Shown: positions 1 to 13,000 of the stretch, piece by piece
How positions within the stretch are numbered: the first letter of the stretch is position 1
Layout: each line of letters opens with the position of its first letter
DNA from: Eupeodes corollae
Lineage: Eukaryota > Arthropoda > Insecta > Diptera > Syrphidae
DNA: 64,000 nucleotides
Direction of reading: 5' to 3'
Assembly (NCBI RefSeq): GCF_945859685.1
Contig: NC_079148.1
Location: forward strand, 89,471,007-89,535,006
Position numbers and translations under genes: made by a program
Notes under the pieces: generated by a model
What the model saw: only the letters and a program-made list of their open reading frames with translations
What the model was told of the DNA's origin: nothing
The model's database searches: none

Positions 1-2045
1 AAATTATTGCTTGATATCTTGGAAGAGAAATCGAAAGGAAAACATAATAATGGAACCGAAAAGAAAAATGGGCTGGGTTGAGTATGTAAGAGGTCCAGTC
101 CGAACAAGAACCGGGTCGTCTAACAAAACAATTTACTCTCGTTATGGCTGCGATCGCTTTAAAAGCCAATCAAGGCGGCTTTAAACCTCTTTGTTCAAGT
201 TTGTTTTTTATCATTTCATCGAATCAACCCGAATTTTTTAATATTAATACGTGATAAAAACAACTCCTTTTAAATTTAATAGAAGTTAAATATTTTATTG
301 AGTACAAGCTCATTAATGAAAGTTTCGTTAATTCTTTAATTTTAGTTCGAAGCAAAAGCAAATAAAAAGCTTTCATTAACAACCATTACAGGGGGCTTTA
401 TAAAAGACCTACATTCAAAGGGAGAGATTTTGTTTTACAGCTATAATTTTAAATTATTTTAACAGAAAGGCTGTCCGCACCATAACATTCAAATACCTAC
501 TTGGCAAGAATCTATTATTTCAATGCTGTTTTTGGTGTAATGTTTCTTCCAACCAAAAGTTCTCCGTTTGAAACATATAGCCTTATCAAAAATGACTACG
601 TTGGATAAATGAAAGCCAACACGATTCATAAAAACAAATTATTTGTCAGTCGAGCGGGTTTAGGTTAAGTATTTTTCCCTGTAATCCTCAAAATAAAGAT
701 TAATACAGCTTCTAGACTATTGCAGTCGCAGTGTCTTTCAAGACAGAAAACTTGTATTTTCAATCTCCGACAATAAGTGTGTTTTTTGTTATTCCATATA
801 TAGTACAGTAAGAAATTGCCAAAAAACGATCCGCAGTATCCAGATTTTTGTATTTAAAAATTGGTACAACTGAATGAAGTTCTGTCAGAATAATAATAAT
901 AAAACACACAAATAGAAGAATGTTTTGTGAAAATCAAAAGTTAAAATTAACTTAACTTTACTTAAACTAATAAAATGGACAATTTTCAAGAAGAAATGTT
1001 AAGAAAACATCTGGAAATTGTGATTCTATAAAAAAAAGTTCATTTAACAATTACTTCAAGGGAGGGTTTGTTCGTAGACAACTATCTTTTCATGGGGGGG
1101 GGGGGGGTCACACACTTAGATGGGTTTTTACTCACCGCTTAAAAATGCTCTCTAATGTTTTGTAAAGGATGCTTACAAAATTTTATAATTTCTAAAATGA
1201 AAACTTTAGTTATCAAATTATTTAGAACACTGTTGTCCAGCAAGGTATGGTCTAACTATTTAATTTGGATGACTCATATTAAAGCATTCCAAGATTCTAA
1301 CAGCTTTCTAAATATGCCATATTTAAAAACTAAAATACAATAGCTTTGAGGGTTTTTGGCGCATTTCGCGCAGAAAGGTAGGAAATTGTTTTGAAACGAT
1401 TGCTTTTTTCCAAAAACAAAACACACTTTTCTTGTTTTCATTTCTATTAATTCGAAGAACGCTGCAAAAATTTAAAAATCCAAAAAATGAGAGAGGATCT
1501 TATATGTAAAAATGTCGGGGTTTTTTTGACGTAGTTTTTACGAACTCAATTTCCGGGAGTCTCTTATTACTATCGTTATCAATCTGCTTACTCGTATCTT
1601 ATAAAGGCGTCAACAAAACTTAAAAATTGTAGAGACTAAAAGGTTTGGTTCTTGAATTTGAGGAGATAGTTGTGCTTTAAGCACATAATTTCTCTAAAAA
1701 AATTAACTTAAAACAAAGTAAGGTAAGTAAACAATTAAGTTGGGAAGAAAAGTTTTGTAGCACTCACAAATTACACGTTTCAAAGCTTTTATTTCAATGG
1801 ATATGAAACGTTTATTATGTTTTTACTTAGCCAATAGTTTATCAAAAGTGTCACTTGATTTTTTGGGACATTTGTATTATTGAAATTCATGTTTGAATCT
1901 CAGTTCTATAGCATCCAAAGCAAATTCACTTCAAAAGTAGATTTATTAAATTTTTTAAGATCTTTTGTATTCAACAGAAAACCAATTTTGAAAGAAATGA
2001 AATGCAAGACTGGGTCGCAGGAACTTGATAATTTCTTCCAAAAAG
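1..2045. other. A+T-rich DNA without recognisable gene
   Basis: I see no supportable gene. A 38-codon reading frame at 68-184 (+) has less biased composition than its surroundings, but I do not recognise it and see no splice or family context. A run of 14 G lies at 1094-1107 and is followed by TCA, which resembles the GGGGGTCA motif near 4453. The rest is A/T-rich with scattered short frames typical of noncoding DNA. Confidence 0.5.
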
Positions 2046-2340
2046 TCTGTTTAAAAATATTGCCTATATTTTAAGATTTAAAAATGTACCTCCAAAATAA
2101 GTTCTTCTTAAAAAATTTAAATGCCATTTTATTTGTCAAAAAATCTAGATTTACCTATTTTTTTCCAAAATCATTTTAAATTTTGTCTTACAAATATTTT
2201 TGATATAAGCACTAAATAAAGAGCTTATAAATATATGAACATTTTACATTTAAATTTCGTAAAAAATGTTGTCCCCTTTCTGAGATATCGAGTTTTTGTA
2301 AACAATAAAGTATTTTATTAAAAATAAAAAAAAATACATT
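2046..2340. repeat. Possible diverged TR-H family fragment
   Basis: The stretch around 2046-2140 (TTTAAAAATAT, then CTATATTTTAAGATTTAA and AATGTnnCTnCAAAA) closely resembles 43,055-43,150 inside the TR-H element at 41,398-43,918. The A/T-rich remainder has the same flavour of internal unit. No element terminus is visible, so this is at best an internal relic. Confidence 0.35.
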
Positions 2341-2341
2341 T

Positions 2342-3410
2342 TTGATCATAAAAAATCATCATCAATTTGATCAATCAAAACCCAGAAACCAGGAGCTTCA
2401 AATCGATACCCACCATCTCTTTATCGATTTTAAAGCCGCGTATGACAGCATCTATAGGGAAGAGCTCTACCGAGCAATGTTTAGTTTTGGCATCCCTGTC
2501 AAACTTATCCGTTTGTGCAGAATGACGATGGAGAATGCACGCTGCTCTATCAGGATCGGAAAAGATCTTACCGATTCATTTGATGTCAAAAAAGGTTTTA
2601 GACAAGGCGATGCACTGTCATGCGACTTCTTCAACATCGTTCTGCAAAACTCAACTGTCAACACTAGAGGCACAATCTTCCAAAGGTCCATCCAATTACT
2701 CGGATATGCAGATGATATTGACATAATTGGAAGATCAAAGCGTGATGTCAGTGGAGCGTTTTTTGAGCATTGCGAAGGAAGCGAAGAAGACGGGTTTAGT
2801 GGTCAATGAGGGCAAGACCAAGTATATGCTGTCATCAAAAAAGGACACTGAACGACGACGTCTTGGACAAAACGTCACCATGGACAGCTATAACTTTGAG
2901 GTAGTTAAGGACTTTGTCTACCTAGGCACCGCTATTAATGCAGACAACGACACCAGCGCTGAAATCAAACGAAGAATAACTCTTGCAAATCGCTGCTTCT
3001 TTGGACTTAGAAGGCAATTGAGAAGTAAAGTCCTCTCTCGAGCATGTAAAATCACCATCTATAAGACACTCATCATCCCGGTTCTCATTTAAGGCGCTGA
3101 GGCCTGGACCCTGTCAAAGAAAGATGAGAGCGTCTTAGGCTGCTTCGAGAGAAAAATTCTTCGGGTGATTTTTGGTCCCGTACGCATAGATGGAGAATGG
3201 AGGAGGAGATATAACGACGAACTGTACGGGCTGTACAGCGACACGGACCTAGTTAGCAGAATTGAAGTCCAACGGCTTAGATGGCTAGGTCATGAAGAGC
3301 GGATGGACATCAACGCTCCAGCCCGGAAAGTCTTCGAATCCAATCCCGAGGGACGGCGCCGTAGAGGAAGACCGCACAGAAAGAGAAGAATTTTGAAATC
3401 ATTCCATTAG
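2342..3410 (+). pseudogene. LINE reverse transcriptase relic (CFDP2/RTE-like type), frameshifted
   Basis: This is the C-terminal half of a non-LTR retrotransposon ORF2. In order it shows the RT block with FIDFKAAYDS near 2427, the FRQGDALS block near 2599, the intact catalytic box YADD at 2705-2716, the FVYLGTAI thumb motif near 2915, and a basic tail with RRRGRP near 3360. The frame changes after the YADD box. A run of six T at 2759-2764 would restore the frame if it had five, so a one-base homopolymer insertion is the simplest cause. An in-frame stop at 3090-3092 separates the thumb from the C-terminal part. The upstream endonuclease is missing here, but a related endonuclease fragment lies at 35,990-37,090. 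It is clearly dead. Clade assignment (RTE/CR1-like) is by general similarity only. Confidence 0.85.
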
Positions 3411-5461
3411 TTCTTGAGAAAACTTAAAAACAATACAAACATTTTTTTGAGGAGAACCCTTCTGGAGCAATACTAAAATGTGTTTTTCTTGTAGAAAGAA
3501 GCCAAATTAAGAACACAACATTTTGAGAAAGTTTTAGAAAAATCACATGTTTGAACGAAAAAATTTGTGTGGGGACTGCTGCTATTTTTGGTATTAATAA
3601 AATGATAAAAACTCCCTAAACTAATCAGCTGAAAATCTTAATTTCAATCAGAACAATTGTTTGGACTGTAGGGGCAAGGAAAGACAGACTGACGGAAGGA
3701 ATCGAGGTAAACACTTTTTTCGACTTGGCTACCGTCGTCGTAATGTCATATTTGATTAAAAAGTCTAGTTTAAAATTGTTTACTAATGCAAAACTTGCTA
3801 CATATAGTTCTTATATGTCGCAGTAAAAATCACTTCAATAATCACTATTTCTGTGTGTCAAAAAAATGTAATAACAAAATTGAAGGCTAGTTTTAGGAAT
3901 TCAAAGGCAACTTGATATAAAATTGATGATTTCTTATTCAAGGTTTCTTCTTAAGAACCTGAATATTTGTTCTTTTTCTTAGAAACAATTTTTATGAAAA
4001 TAATTTAAAGCATGACTAAAGTTTTTTCAAGTTCTTAATTGAGCGAAAATCAAAATTTGACTTGTTTTTGGCAGAAAACCACTTTTCGGTGAATGTCGTT
4101 AAATTACTAATAAATCTTTAAATGAAATCTTTACTTATACAACTTAACTGTATAAGCTTTTTGGCTCATATGACCCCCCCCCCTGGATCGTCAATTGGTC
4201 AAAAGTTGATGAATTTGTGCTGTGTTTCTGGAATAGGGCTGAATTTCCGATTCATATTATGTTTCTGGTCCAATCTTCAGTCAAAAGTAGTACTTTTAGC
4301 AATAAAGCTTAAGGAAGTAAAATACAAATGTTGTTTTCATATACAAAAAATTAATAATTCAAAATATAATAGGGGTCATATCCATTAACGCAATACGATT
4401 AGTTTTGAATTGAAGGGAATTCCTACGAAAAAGCAAACAAATTATTTCCCAGGGGGGTCATGACCCCTACGACCCGCCCCCTGGATCCGCCATTGATTAA
4501 CATGCGGTGTTGAAGCGAGCCTTAATTCTTTATATACCTGAATCGAGTTGAAATGACATTGATTCGCCTCGATTCCGGTCGGGGATCGGAGTCGAGTCGA
4601 AATTTGTGACAAAAAACCTGTTTGGGGGAGTTGTTTTACAGATAATGCATTATGGTCTGTTTATTTGCATGTCTGTGTACAAAAATTATAGTTTTGTTTT
4701 AATCAAATTAAAAATTATTGCACATGAAGTAGATAGCGTATTATTATGTTGCTGAATTATTCAGTTCTTCATTGTTTAACACGAATCAAACTATCTCACT
4801 TGCACTTAATAAGAAAAATCGAAACACCATTTGCATTTTAGACAGTGCTGTCAAACTTAATCATTTTTAAATCTTCTTGTTCGGTGGAAACACCAGAAAG
4901 ATTTACTTAATCTAAACCGAGATAAACCTTTAGTGTTAACATAAATATATTTTCTATTGTTTTCTCTTGCAAAATAAGCCCAGGTAGTCCATTTTCACTG
5001 ACAAAACTAAATAATATCAACAATAATAGATTGATTTTTCCCCAATAGAAAACACACATGATTCCAAATGCACAACTTCTCAACGAACACAGCCATCGAG
5101 ATATAAATGCAATATCAATTGTACCAACATTTAAAAACGAAATCACATAAGATCCATTCGAGGCCCGTATCAATGTCAAAAGCCCACCCATAGTAAGATT
5201 CTACTCTAACTTTTATCGGTAGTATTCATACTGCGGGTATTGTTTTTGTGACATCCTACTATACTATTGATAGATTTTTCAACAAAACACGGGTAATGTC
5301 AGAACTGATTAGACTTTGTTGTTAGAGGACAACGTAAGACAACCTACCCAATTAAATATTTTTTTATAAAAGTATAATAAGAGTATGTTTTTACAGCATG
5401 TGTCCTATAAATGACTATAGAAACATATTTGGTTTTTAATAATACTTCACTTAAGTTACAT
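3411..5461. other. Noncoding DNA with two direct copies of a C-rich motif
   Basis: No gene is seen. Two similar blocks in the same orientation, roughly 4168-4199 and 4467-4497, share a run of C followed by CTGGATC and a CAATTG/CCATTG end. They lie about 300 bp apart and look like ends of a dispersed repeat. The second is preceded by a palindromic GGGGTCATGACCCC at 4454-4467. A frame on the minus strand at 4907-5191 has no recognisable family. Confidence 0.45.
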
Positions 5462-6820
5462 CTTTGTATATGGTTTTCATATACAAAGCTTACATGCATC
5501 TAAAAATTGTTGTAAACATTTTCAAATGGCCTTATGTTGTCTAAAAAAGCTTTTATATGAAGTCTACGCCATTTTATTTTTTATATACAAGATGAGCTTT
5601 CTAAGCTTGAAAAAACAAGAATCTTTTATAAGCTCCGTCTAAAGAATATACCCATGTGGGTTTATTTTAGAACTCTAAAATACAATTTTTTCATTTTGGT
5701 GGGTAGATGGCCATTTTGAAAAAATAGCCTAAGCTTTGTATTGACACTTGGTAAATTGCTTTCCACACCACCTAGAAGTCAAAGCGTGTACGCTTAGATA
5801 TTTTAGTGTCCATCTTTTTGTAAGTATTTATTGTTGTTTTCATGCAATTTGTTAACACTTTTTGAGATCAGATTGCACAGGTTGAATTATGATGTTTTAG
5901 AAATATTTTCCTCCTAATTTAGAAATACTCTCATAGTACCTGTTACTCTTTTATAATCATAGTATTAATACCCGAAGATGATTTGTTAAAATCTTTCTGT
6001 ATATATATGTAAATGTTTTCATATACAAAAGGTAAAATTCATGTTTTTCGTCTTCTTTGTATATTATAACTTGTCATCGAGATACCTTTGTATATGGATG
6101 AAAATAATGGCTGAAACACAAACACGCTTAAGCTTCGTGTGCGTTACAATGGGCCTGATTCGAGGTTGCTTTTAATGACATTTCTAAAATGACACTTCTG
6201 TAATTAGCCGCTGTTATTTTTTCTCAAAAGCTTGCAGTAAAAAACATCAATTTTGAAATCGAAAAAAAAATAAATTTATCGCGGAAGTAGCTTACACAGC
6301 CTATGGTGGCACTAGATCTTCCGTGGGAGTCACATTACGTACCATTACGTTCTTTTCCTTACGATTGTCAAACGAAACGTGAGGTCAAAGCTTCATTGTG
6401 ATAGCATGCATTGAAGTCCTATGGCTAACTCGTAAACGTCAGGCAAAGTCGAAGCTTAAGCCTGTTTTTGTCTTAGCCATAAAATTTTTCTCTCGCTCCC
6501 GTGAATCTCTCTTCTTCGCGACACCAACGCCAATAATGCGGAATGTGGTCAGCTTAAAAGTTTCTGCTGATGAGAGTTCTATGGTTTTTATATACAAAGC
6601 TATGGCGGCAATAGCAAGCCAGGTTTTTGTTTAGATTTAACATTAATTCCAACTCATTGCGACCAAGGTGAACGAAAATAAATAAAAAATGACTGCAGGT
6701 TTTATATACAAAGGTGTAAGAAAATACAGCTGTTCCAAATAAAAGGGAATGCTAAACTAAGTTTTGAATTGGTCAAATCTTTTAATTTTTTACCACCTCC
6801 TTTGTATATGAAAACCATAG
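5462..6820. repeat. Cluster of TTTGTATAT / ATATACAAA motifs
   Basis: At 5462-5488 a perfect palindrome is visible: CTTTGTATATG, five bases, then CATATACAAAG. The same half-site recurs at about 6020-6030, 6055-6064, 6086-6094, 6581-6599, 6698-6713 and 6798-6820, in both orientations, usually next to GGTTTT or its complement AAAACC. The last copy reads TTTGTATATGAAAACCATAG. The cluster may be a short transposon with terminal and internal copies of its own binding motif, or local amplification. No protein-coding region is recognised within it. Confidence 0.5.
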
Positions 6821-7257
6821 TACTCTCATGGTGGAAGTCAAATAGGGCGGCATCTGGATATTTTTGTGGAACGTCTAGTAGAGAAATTCATGGAGAAATC
6901 CATTTACAGCCGGGAGTCTTACGAATATGATCATTCGAAATAGACCAAAATAGGGAAAGACTATATAGTGAATTAACAAAAGTCTGAGTGAGTAAGGAAA
7001 ACACATTCGTTTCAAGCCATATTTATATAACAACGTACCTGCAATATTGACACCTCTTTACGATACGTTGCATGGAATCCACACATTGTCAATTTGGTTA
7101 AGATCGAAGGAATGAGATGGCCAGAGTACCCCATCACAGATGATCGGGAACGCAAGCACTCGACAATTTTGAAGAGTGCTTGAGATCGTTATCTTGCTGG
7201 AAATGACATTTAGGAGTAAATTATCCCCAAGCATACTGAAGAATTGCCTCTTTCAAA

Positions 7258-7280
7258 ATATCACGATGTCATGAGCAGTG
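7258..7280 (+). repeat. 5' end of tRNA-derived SINE, cut by the LTR retrotransposon
   Basis: The bases just left of the LTR (CACGATGTCATGAGCAGTG) weakly match the start of the SINE at 31,189 (CCCGTGGCATGATGGTTAGTG). The continuation appears right of the element at 18,005. The LTR retrotransposon therefore split one SINE. The left half alone is too short and diverged to identify without its partner. Confidence 0.5.
7277..7280. repeat. Target-site duplication AGTG (left)
   Basis: AGTG directly precedes the first LTR base and is repeated directly after the second LTR at 18,005-18,008. Four bases is usual for gypsy-superfamily integrases. Confidence 0.85.
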
Positions 7281-9335
7281 TGTAACGAGTTTATTCTCTG
7301 TTGAGGTCATTGCTGGCACACAAAATATCCCTCGCTAGCTCAGGAGTGGATCCTTTGACCTCCTCGTTATCAAAAAAAATATGCCAGGCTTTGCATCTAG
7401 CTGTCAATGATGCGCGAGATAAAACTTTACCCACCCTACCTGGTTGTTTCCTCGCTAAACAACCCCTTTAAAAAACAACGTTCCTCTTCATCCGCCCTTC
7501 TACCTCGATTTCCTCATCGCCTCATCTTCCCCTTTCTAATGAAAAATCTAGAGATTCATATTTTCGTATCTAACGTATGACAAATTTTATTACCAATTTC
7601 ATTTTAAAAAAAAAATATCTCACATTTAACTTAACTTTTTTAAAATAATTAAAATTTGAAAGTAAAAATATTTAAGTAAAATTTGAAAGCTTAGGTAAAA
7701 AAAATGTAGGGTATATTTATTTATAGACCAGCACTATTATATTTTACGGAAGTAATGGGCAATATTTATATTTAAAATTGTCTCAATACGACTAGTTAAA
7801 CAAATTATCACTCACCCCAAAATATCGATGTAGTGGCCACTCCCTCGATGAATCGTGGTTCGATGTGGCGATCTTTAGTACGCCTTGTTTTTTGAATTTT
7901 TATTTGAAAAAATATATAAATATTACCATTTCACCCAAAAGAAATATAATTTGCACTATGATCTACACTTATATATATATATATGTATATGAATATATAT
8001 ATATACGTATAAGGTAGGTATGTATATACACCACTTTCTTACTTTATCAAAATTACTTTTTCAATTTGAATGTTAAACAAAAAAAATTGTTAAATTATCA
8101 CTGTACAAAAAAATTTAAATTGAACGATAAAAAGATTAAAGTTGTTTAAATTTTTGAATTTAAAAGAGTAAAAAAAAGGCACTTTTATAATTGCATATAT
8201 GTATTATGACGGTACGGTTTTCCTTTGTTTTTTGGTTGATTGGCGAGACGATTAAGGTTTTTTTCTGGGATTTCCCGCACATTAATTTCCTGTTTCTGTT
8301 TCCTTTAAAAACACAGATTTGAGGCCGTGAAAAGAGAATTTTTTTACGGCCTAAATGCACAAACAAAATGCTTTTTAATTGTCTATTTTCACTTGAAATT
8401 TATTTAATTGAAGCTTACCTCAGTAACCAATTTGTAGACGTATATATATATATATGTATATACATATAAAAATATATCTTTCTTTAAAGTTTTATATTAT
8501 AAGAAGGTACATCCTATCTCGATGTGACCAAAATCAGCGCTGGCGGTTATATCTTAACAAAAAAAAAACTATAAAAAAAAACTGATTTATAACATATTTG
8601 CCTTATTGAAAACCTACTTACGAATTGAGATAATGCTCGAACTAGGTTCCTTGAGCGGTCGGTTGGCGGTACCTTCTTCAAATTCTTCTAAGCTTCCTTA
8701 TTCAAGGGTAGATAATTTTGAAAAGAAGGTACTTGCCGACGGCATTTACTCAAGAACCCTAGCTCTACCTATCTCACTAACACAACCTAACCAGGATTTT
8801 CCAGCCTTTGTTTCGTTTCACACCCACTAGATTACGCATTATTACATTAATGTTATAACGCAATTATTAATCTTTTTATGTGGGTGTGAACATTGGTGGG
8901 TGTGATTTACGCACTTGTTGCAAACGTCTTTTGGGTGCGAGTCGGATTCATATATGTCATGACACCGATCGCATCCTAATTGTGTCACGCAACAGAGGTG
9001 AGTTTCTCCACCTTCGCAACATTCCCTCTAAACATTCTCACATTATGGTAACTTGCTGACAATCACTCAATTTGAGATTCGTATGTCAGCCATAACTTTT
9101 TCTGCCCAGAAGGAGAATCGTTAGTCACTCAGCTTACCCCTGTAGAGGGTGAGCGAGGTGGCATTGCTGTACTTTTTCGTAATATAAACAACTGCAGTAG
9201 CAGTTGAGTCGTCGTCGTCGGTCTTGTCCTAGTTGGTGGTTTTTTTTTTTGTTTGTTTTGTTTACTTTTATTTTGAATTTCTTTTATTTGCATTTAATAA
9301 TTTTTAACTGTCTAAACACAGCCCATTCGGTTACA
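7281..9335 (-). repeat. 3' LTR (2,055 bp)
   Basis: Its sequence matches 15,949-18,004 except for one fewer A in the A-run near 7,697-7,704. Its ends are the 6-bp inverted repeat TGTAAC/GTTACA. It contains TA-rich microsatellites near 7,970-8,010 and 8,440-8,480, and a GTCGTCGTC run near 9,205. Three short frames (68, 74 and 62-69 codons) occur identically in both LTRs simply because the LTRs are identical; I do not regard them as genes. Confidence 0.95.
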
Positions 9336-9339
9336 GGGC

Positions 9340-9378
9340 TTCGCATTTTCCATATAAAACTTATATGGAATATGCGAA
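9340..9378. promoter_or_regulatory. Near-perfect palindrome beside the 3' LTR
   Basis: The arms are TTCGCATTTTCCATATAA (9340-9357) and TTATATGGAATATGCGAA (9361-9378), with the 3-base loop AAC between them. They pair over 18 bases with one mismatch. The palindrome sits four bases from the LTR boundary, where a polypurine tract priming plus-strand DNA synthesis is expected. On the minus strand only short purine stretches (GGAAAA, GCGAAG) are present there. The structure is directly visible; a role in plus-strand priming or RNA 3' function is inference. Confidence 0.7.
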
Positions 9379-10075
9379 CTGAACCCACCATTCTTTTTCG
9401 CGCGGCCGGGTAGTGCATTGTGATAAGTGATTGAAGTGAAATTCAAAATTGCCGGAATAGGTTCGGCTTAGGCGAAGATTTTTTTATCTAAGTGTTTTTT
9501 TGTGATAAAAAGCCTTTGTCAAGGAAAAAAATCCAAAATAAATAAATAGTGTGAACAAAATAAAAAAAGTGTTAACGGTAAAAAAAACAGGAATTCGCAA
9601 TTTGCTTGTCGGTTGTTTTTAATATTGTGCGACGAAGACAACCATACTAGCCGCGAGTGAGATGCCAAAAAAAAACATCCGCTACATTAGGTAAACGTAA
9701 ACATGTTGCTAAAATCCAAGAAAAACAGAGGTCGTTCACCTCAAACATCTGTTGCTATTTGTGGCAAAAAAAATATTCTTGTTGTTAATCGCGATGCGTG
9801 TTGTTTTGCCGACGGGGTTTTAAAATTGAAAATTTTCTTCGGAGTTTCTTAATAAAAAAAAATCGTGTCAAGGTTAATTAATTTTACAAATTAATTTGGA
9901 TTAATTTTTCAAAATGTTCGAGCTTTTTTGTGTGTCAGCTGCTGTGTTAAACGTGGGGCGCGAACCCACTTATCAAAACAATAGGATGTCGTCAGATAAG
10001 TTAAAAAAAATGTATTTATTTTGTTGAAACGATACTTTGTGTTCTTTTTTTTTTCTTTTTGCTTCAGTTGTCCGG
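9379..10075 (-). other. 3' untranslated part of the LTR element; no env
   Basis: About 700 bp separate the pol stop from the palindrome. Neither strand has a frame resembling an envelope protein, and no signal peptide or transmembrane segment is seen. Homopolymer runs of A and T are frequent. Some Osvaldo-group elements carry an env-like third frame here; this one does not. Confidence 0.7.
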
Positions 10076-13000
10076 TTATTGACGAATGTCTTTGGCATGG
10101 AAAATGCCTAGAGTTTTACCAGATCGGGATTCTAGCTCATACATGCAGTTGCCCACCACCTTTTTTACACGGGATTTTAAAAATTTTGGAAGCAATTTGG
10201 CATTGATTCCTTGAGCAAAATTACTCTGGGCGAAGTTCCTATGGAATACCTCTTGACCTTCACGGTAAGTGACATTTTTAGATCTTTTATTATAAGTGTT
10301 TCTCGACTTAACGTATGCCCTGTCCAAATTCTCCGACAACGTCTGTCTTGCGAGTGTCAAATTAAGTGTGCGCGGTTTGACCAACATTTCGGGATCGTGC
10401 AATGCGTTTAGTTTTCTAAGTAAAGCATAAGTTGAACCGTGGTTTATCATGTTTTGTCCAAACATGGCGAAATATGGTTGACAATTTAGCGAGTCGTGCA
10501 TGTCGGATCGCAACGCACATGCTATACTGGACAAATGAAGGTCCCAGTCATTTTGCTGCTTTGAAATTAAAATTCTCAACTTGCTAAGAAAACTGCGATT
10601 GACCCGCTCCGAAATGTTGGCTTGAGGCGAATATACTGCCGTTCGCACATGCTTAACGCCGTAGTTATCCAAAAAGATTTTGAAATCTTTGGACACAAAT
10701 TGACGACCGTTGTCGGAGTGGATTTGTTCAGGGGTCCCGAAAGTATGGAAAATCTCTGATTCAAGATATTGAATCACACGGTTTGACGTAGCTTTTGGTA
10801 AGGCTTTGAAAAACATGAACTTTGTAAAATGGTCAACCACAATGAAAACGTAAATGTTTCCTCGCTTTGTACGCGGATACGGGCCAAGGAAATCAACGTA
10901 GAGTCGTTGCATGGGCCTTTCTGTTTTTGTTTGGTTGACTATCGGTGGGCGAAGAATTTTGTTTGGCGCTTTAACCATTTTACAAATTTCACAGTTTTTC
11001 ACGTAAGTCTTAATGTCGTTAATCATTTTTGGCCAGTAATATCTGGATAGTACGCGGACATACGTCTTGTCAAAGCCACTATGGCAACTTAGTTTGGTAT
11101 TGTGACACATTTCGATACACTTTTGTGTTAGACTATCGGGAAGCCATAAGCGCCAAAGGGAATCTTCTTCGTCTACGCTTCCGGTTCTGAATCTAACTCT
11201 TCGGTAAATATATTTTTCGGAAACGACAAGGTCTGGGAGATTTGCTTGGTTTTGGACAATGTTCTCTCTCAAGCGAGTATATTGTTCCGAATCAAACTCA
11301 GTCGAATTTAAATCGATATCATCGCATATCGTTATCGAAGAACCTCCACAAATCGCATTATCTACATCAATATCCCCTGTCGCGATTTCCTCCATGTTCA
11401 TCCTCGACAGACAATCTGGTACTACGTTCAAGGATCCTTTTCGATGTTCAATCGAGAAGTCGTACCCTTGGAGTTCTAGGCTCCATCTGGCTAGTCTCCC
11501 AGCCAACTCCTTCATTGACATGAGCCATTTAAGGCTCGAATGGTCTGTAATGATTGTAAAGGGCAATCCGTCGACATAAGGCCGAAATTTTCGCACGCTT
11601 AGTACGGCTGCGAGGCATTCTTGTTCCGTGACCGTATAATTTTTCTGCGATTTGTTGAGTTTCTTCGACATAAATGCAATAGGCTTCTCATTACCGTTCT
11701 CATCCACTTGAAAGAGAACACCGCCTACTCCTTCAGACGAAGCATCGCATTGAATGATAAAAGGTTTTGAAAAGTTAGGTTCAGCTAATACTGGAGCTGA
11801 AGAAAGGGCTGATTTAAGTCTCTCAAAAGCTTCGAGTGCTTCGGGGGTGAATTCGAATTTAGCCTTCTTTTGAAGGCAGTTGGTTAAAGGAGCAGCTACG
11901 TCGGCATAGTTACGAATAAATCTCCTGTACCAACCTGTCATGCCTAGAAACCTTCTTACTTGCCTAACGGTGGTTGGAATCGGAAAATCAACCATAGCCT
12001 CTATTTTATCCGGATTGGTTTTCAGGTTTCCCTGGCCTACAATAAAACCTAGGAATTTTATTTCCTTCATGCAGAATTTGCTTTTCTCGAGATTAATTGT
12101 TAAATTTGCTCGACGAAGGCAGGCTGCCACTTCTTTAAGGATTCGTAAATGTGACTCGAAATCCGAAGTGCAAATCAGTAAGTCATCTAAATAGACAAAC
12201 ACGTTATCTCGAAGATGACTAGGAATAACTTGATCCATTACTCTACACAGCGTTTGTCCAGCATTACTCAAACCGAATGGCATTACCTTAAACTGATAGA
12301 GTGGTCTACCAGGTATAGTGAAGGCTGTTTTCTCTCGCGATTTTTCGTGCAAAGGAATTTGCCAATACGCGTCCTTTAAGTCTATCCCCGAGATAAAGTG
12401 AGTGTCCTTTATCCGACTTAACAGACCTTCAACATGAGGCAACGGATACGCATCTTTAACCGTGACCGAGTTGACTTTTCGGAAGTCTAAACAAAGACGG
12501 ACTTTACCTGGTTTTCTCACCAGCACAACGGGACAACTCCATGGAGAATTACTGACTTCTATAACTCCTAGCTCCAACATGCGATCTAACTCTTTATAGA
12601 CCTCGCCTTGCCGAACCGGAGATAACGGGTAATGCCTAGATTTTATCGGAGCGGCGTTCCCTGTATCGACGATGTGACAACCGAGGTCCGTTTTTCCTAG
12701 TCCAAGGACAACAAAATTTGGAAACTGTCTTTTAACACTTTCTAATTGAAAAGACTCTTCAGATGAAAGTTTCAATAATTCAGTGTCATCTTTAAAATCT
12801 TCTTCTTTATCAAAATCTATTTTTAACTCACTTATTTGAGGTAACAATTGGAAGCTACGCCAAAAATTCATGCCAAGATATACTTTTTGTGTCAAGTTTG
12901 GTATGATATAAAATGTAATTTTTTTCGAAATGCCATTATATTTTGTGTCTATCTCGCAATATCCAACTATATCATGAGATTTACCATCAGCCGTACGTAC

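Noticed and set aside
68..184. 38-codon frame with non-A/T-rich codons at the window start
   Set aside because: I could not recognise it and the window edge hides its context; not enough to call an exon.
7970..8480. TA-rich microsatellites as promoter TATA boxes
   Set aside because: Low-complexity TA runs occur throughout the LTR and give no specific start site.
8160..9413. Three short reading frames (68, 74 and 69 codons), two of them identical at 16,829-17,499
   Set aside because: They are duplicated because they lie in the LTRs, they are not on one strand, and they show no domain. LTR identity alone explains their conservation.
9336..10075. Possible env gene downstream of pol
   Set aside because: No frame with signal peptide, transmembrane segment or adequate length exists on the element's strand.
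10829..12194. Plus-strand frames of 60-106 codons opposite pol
   Set aside because: They are antisense shadows of a conserved coding region; the minus-strand frame carries all catalytic motifs.
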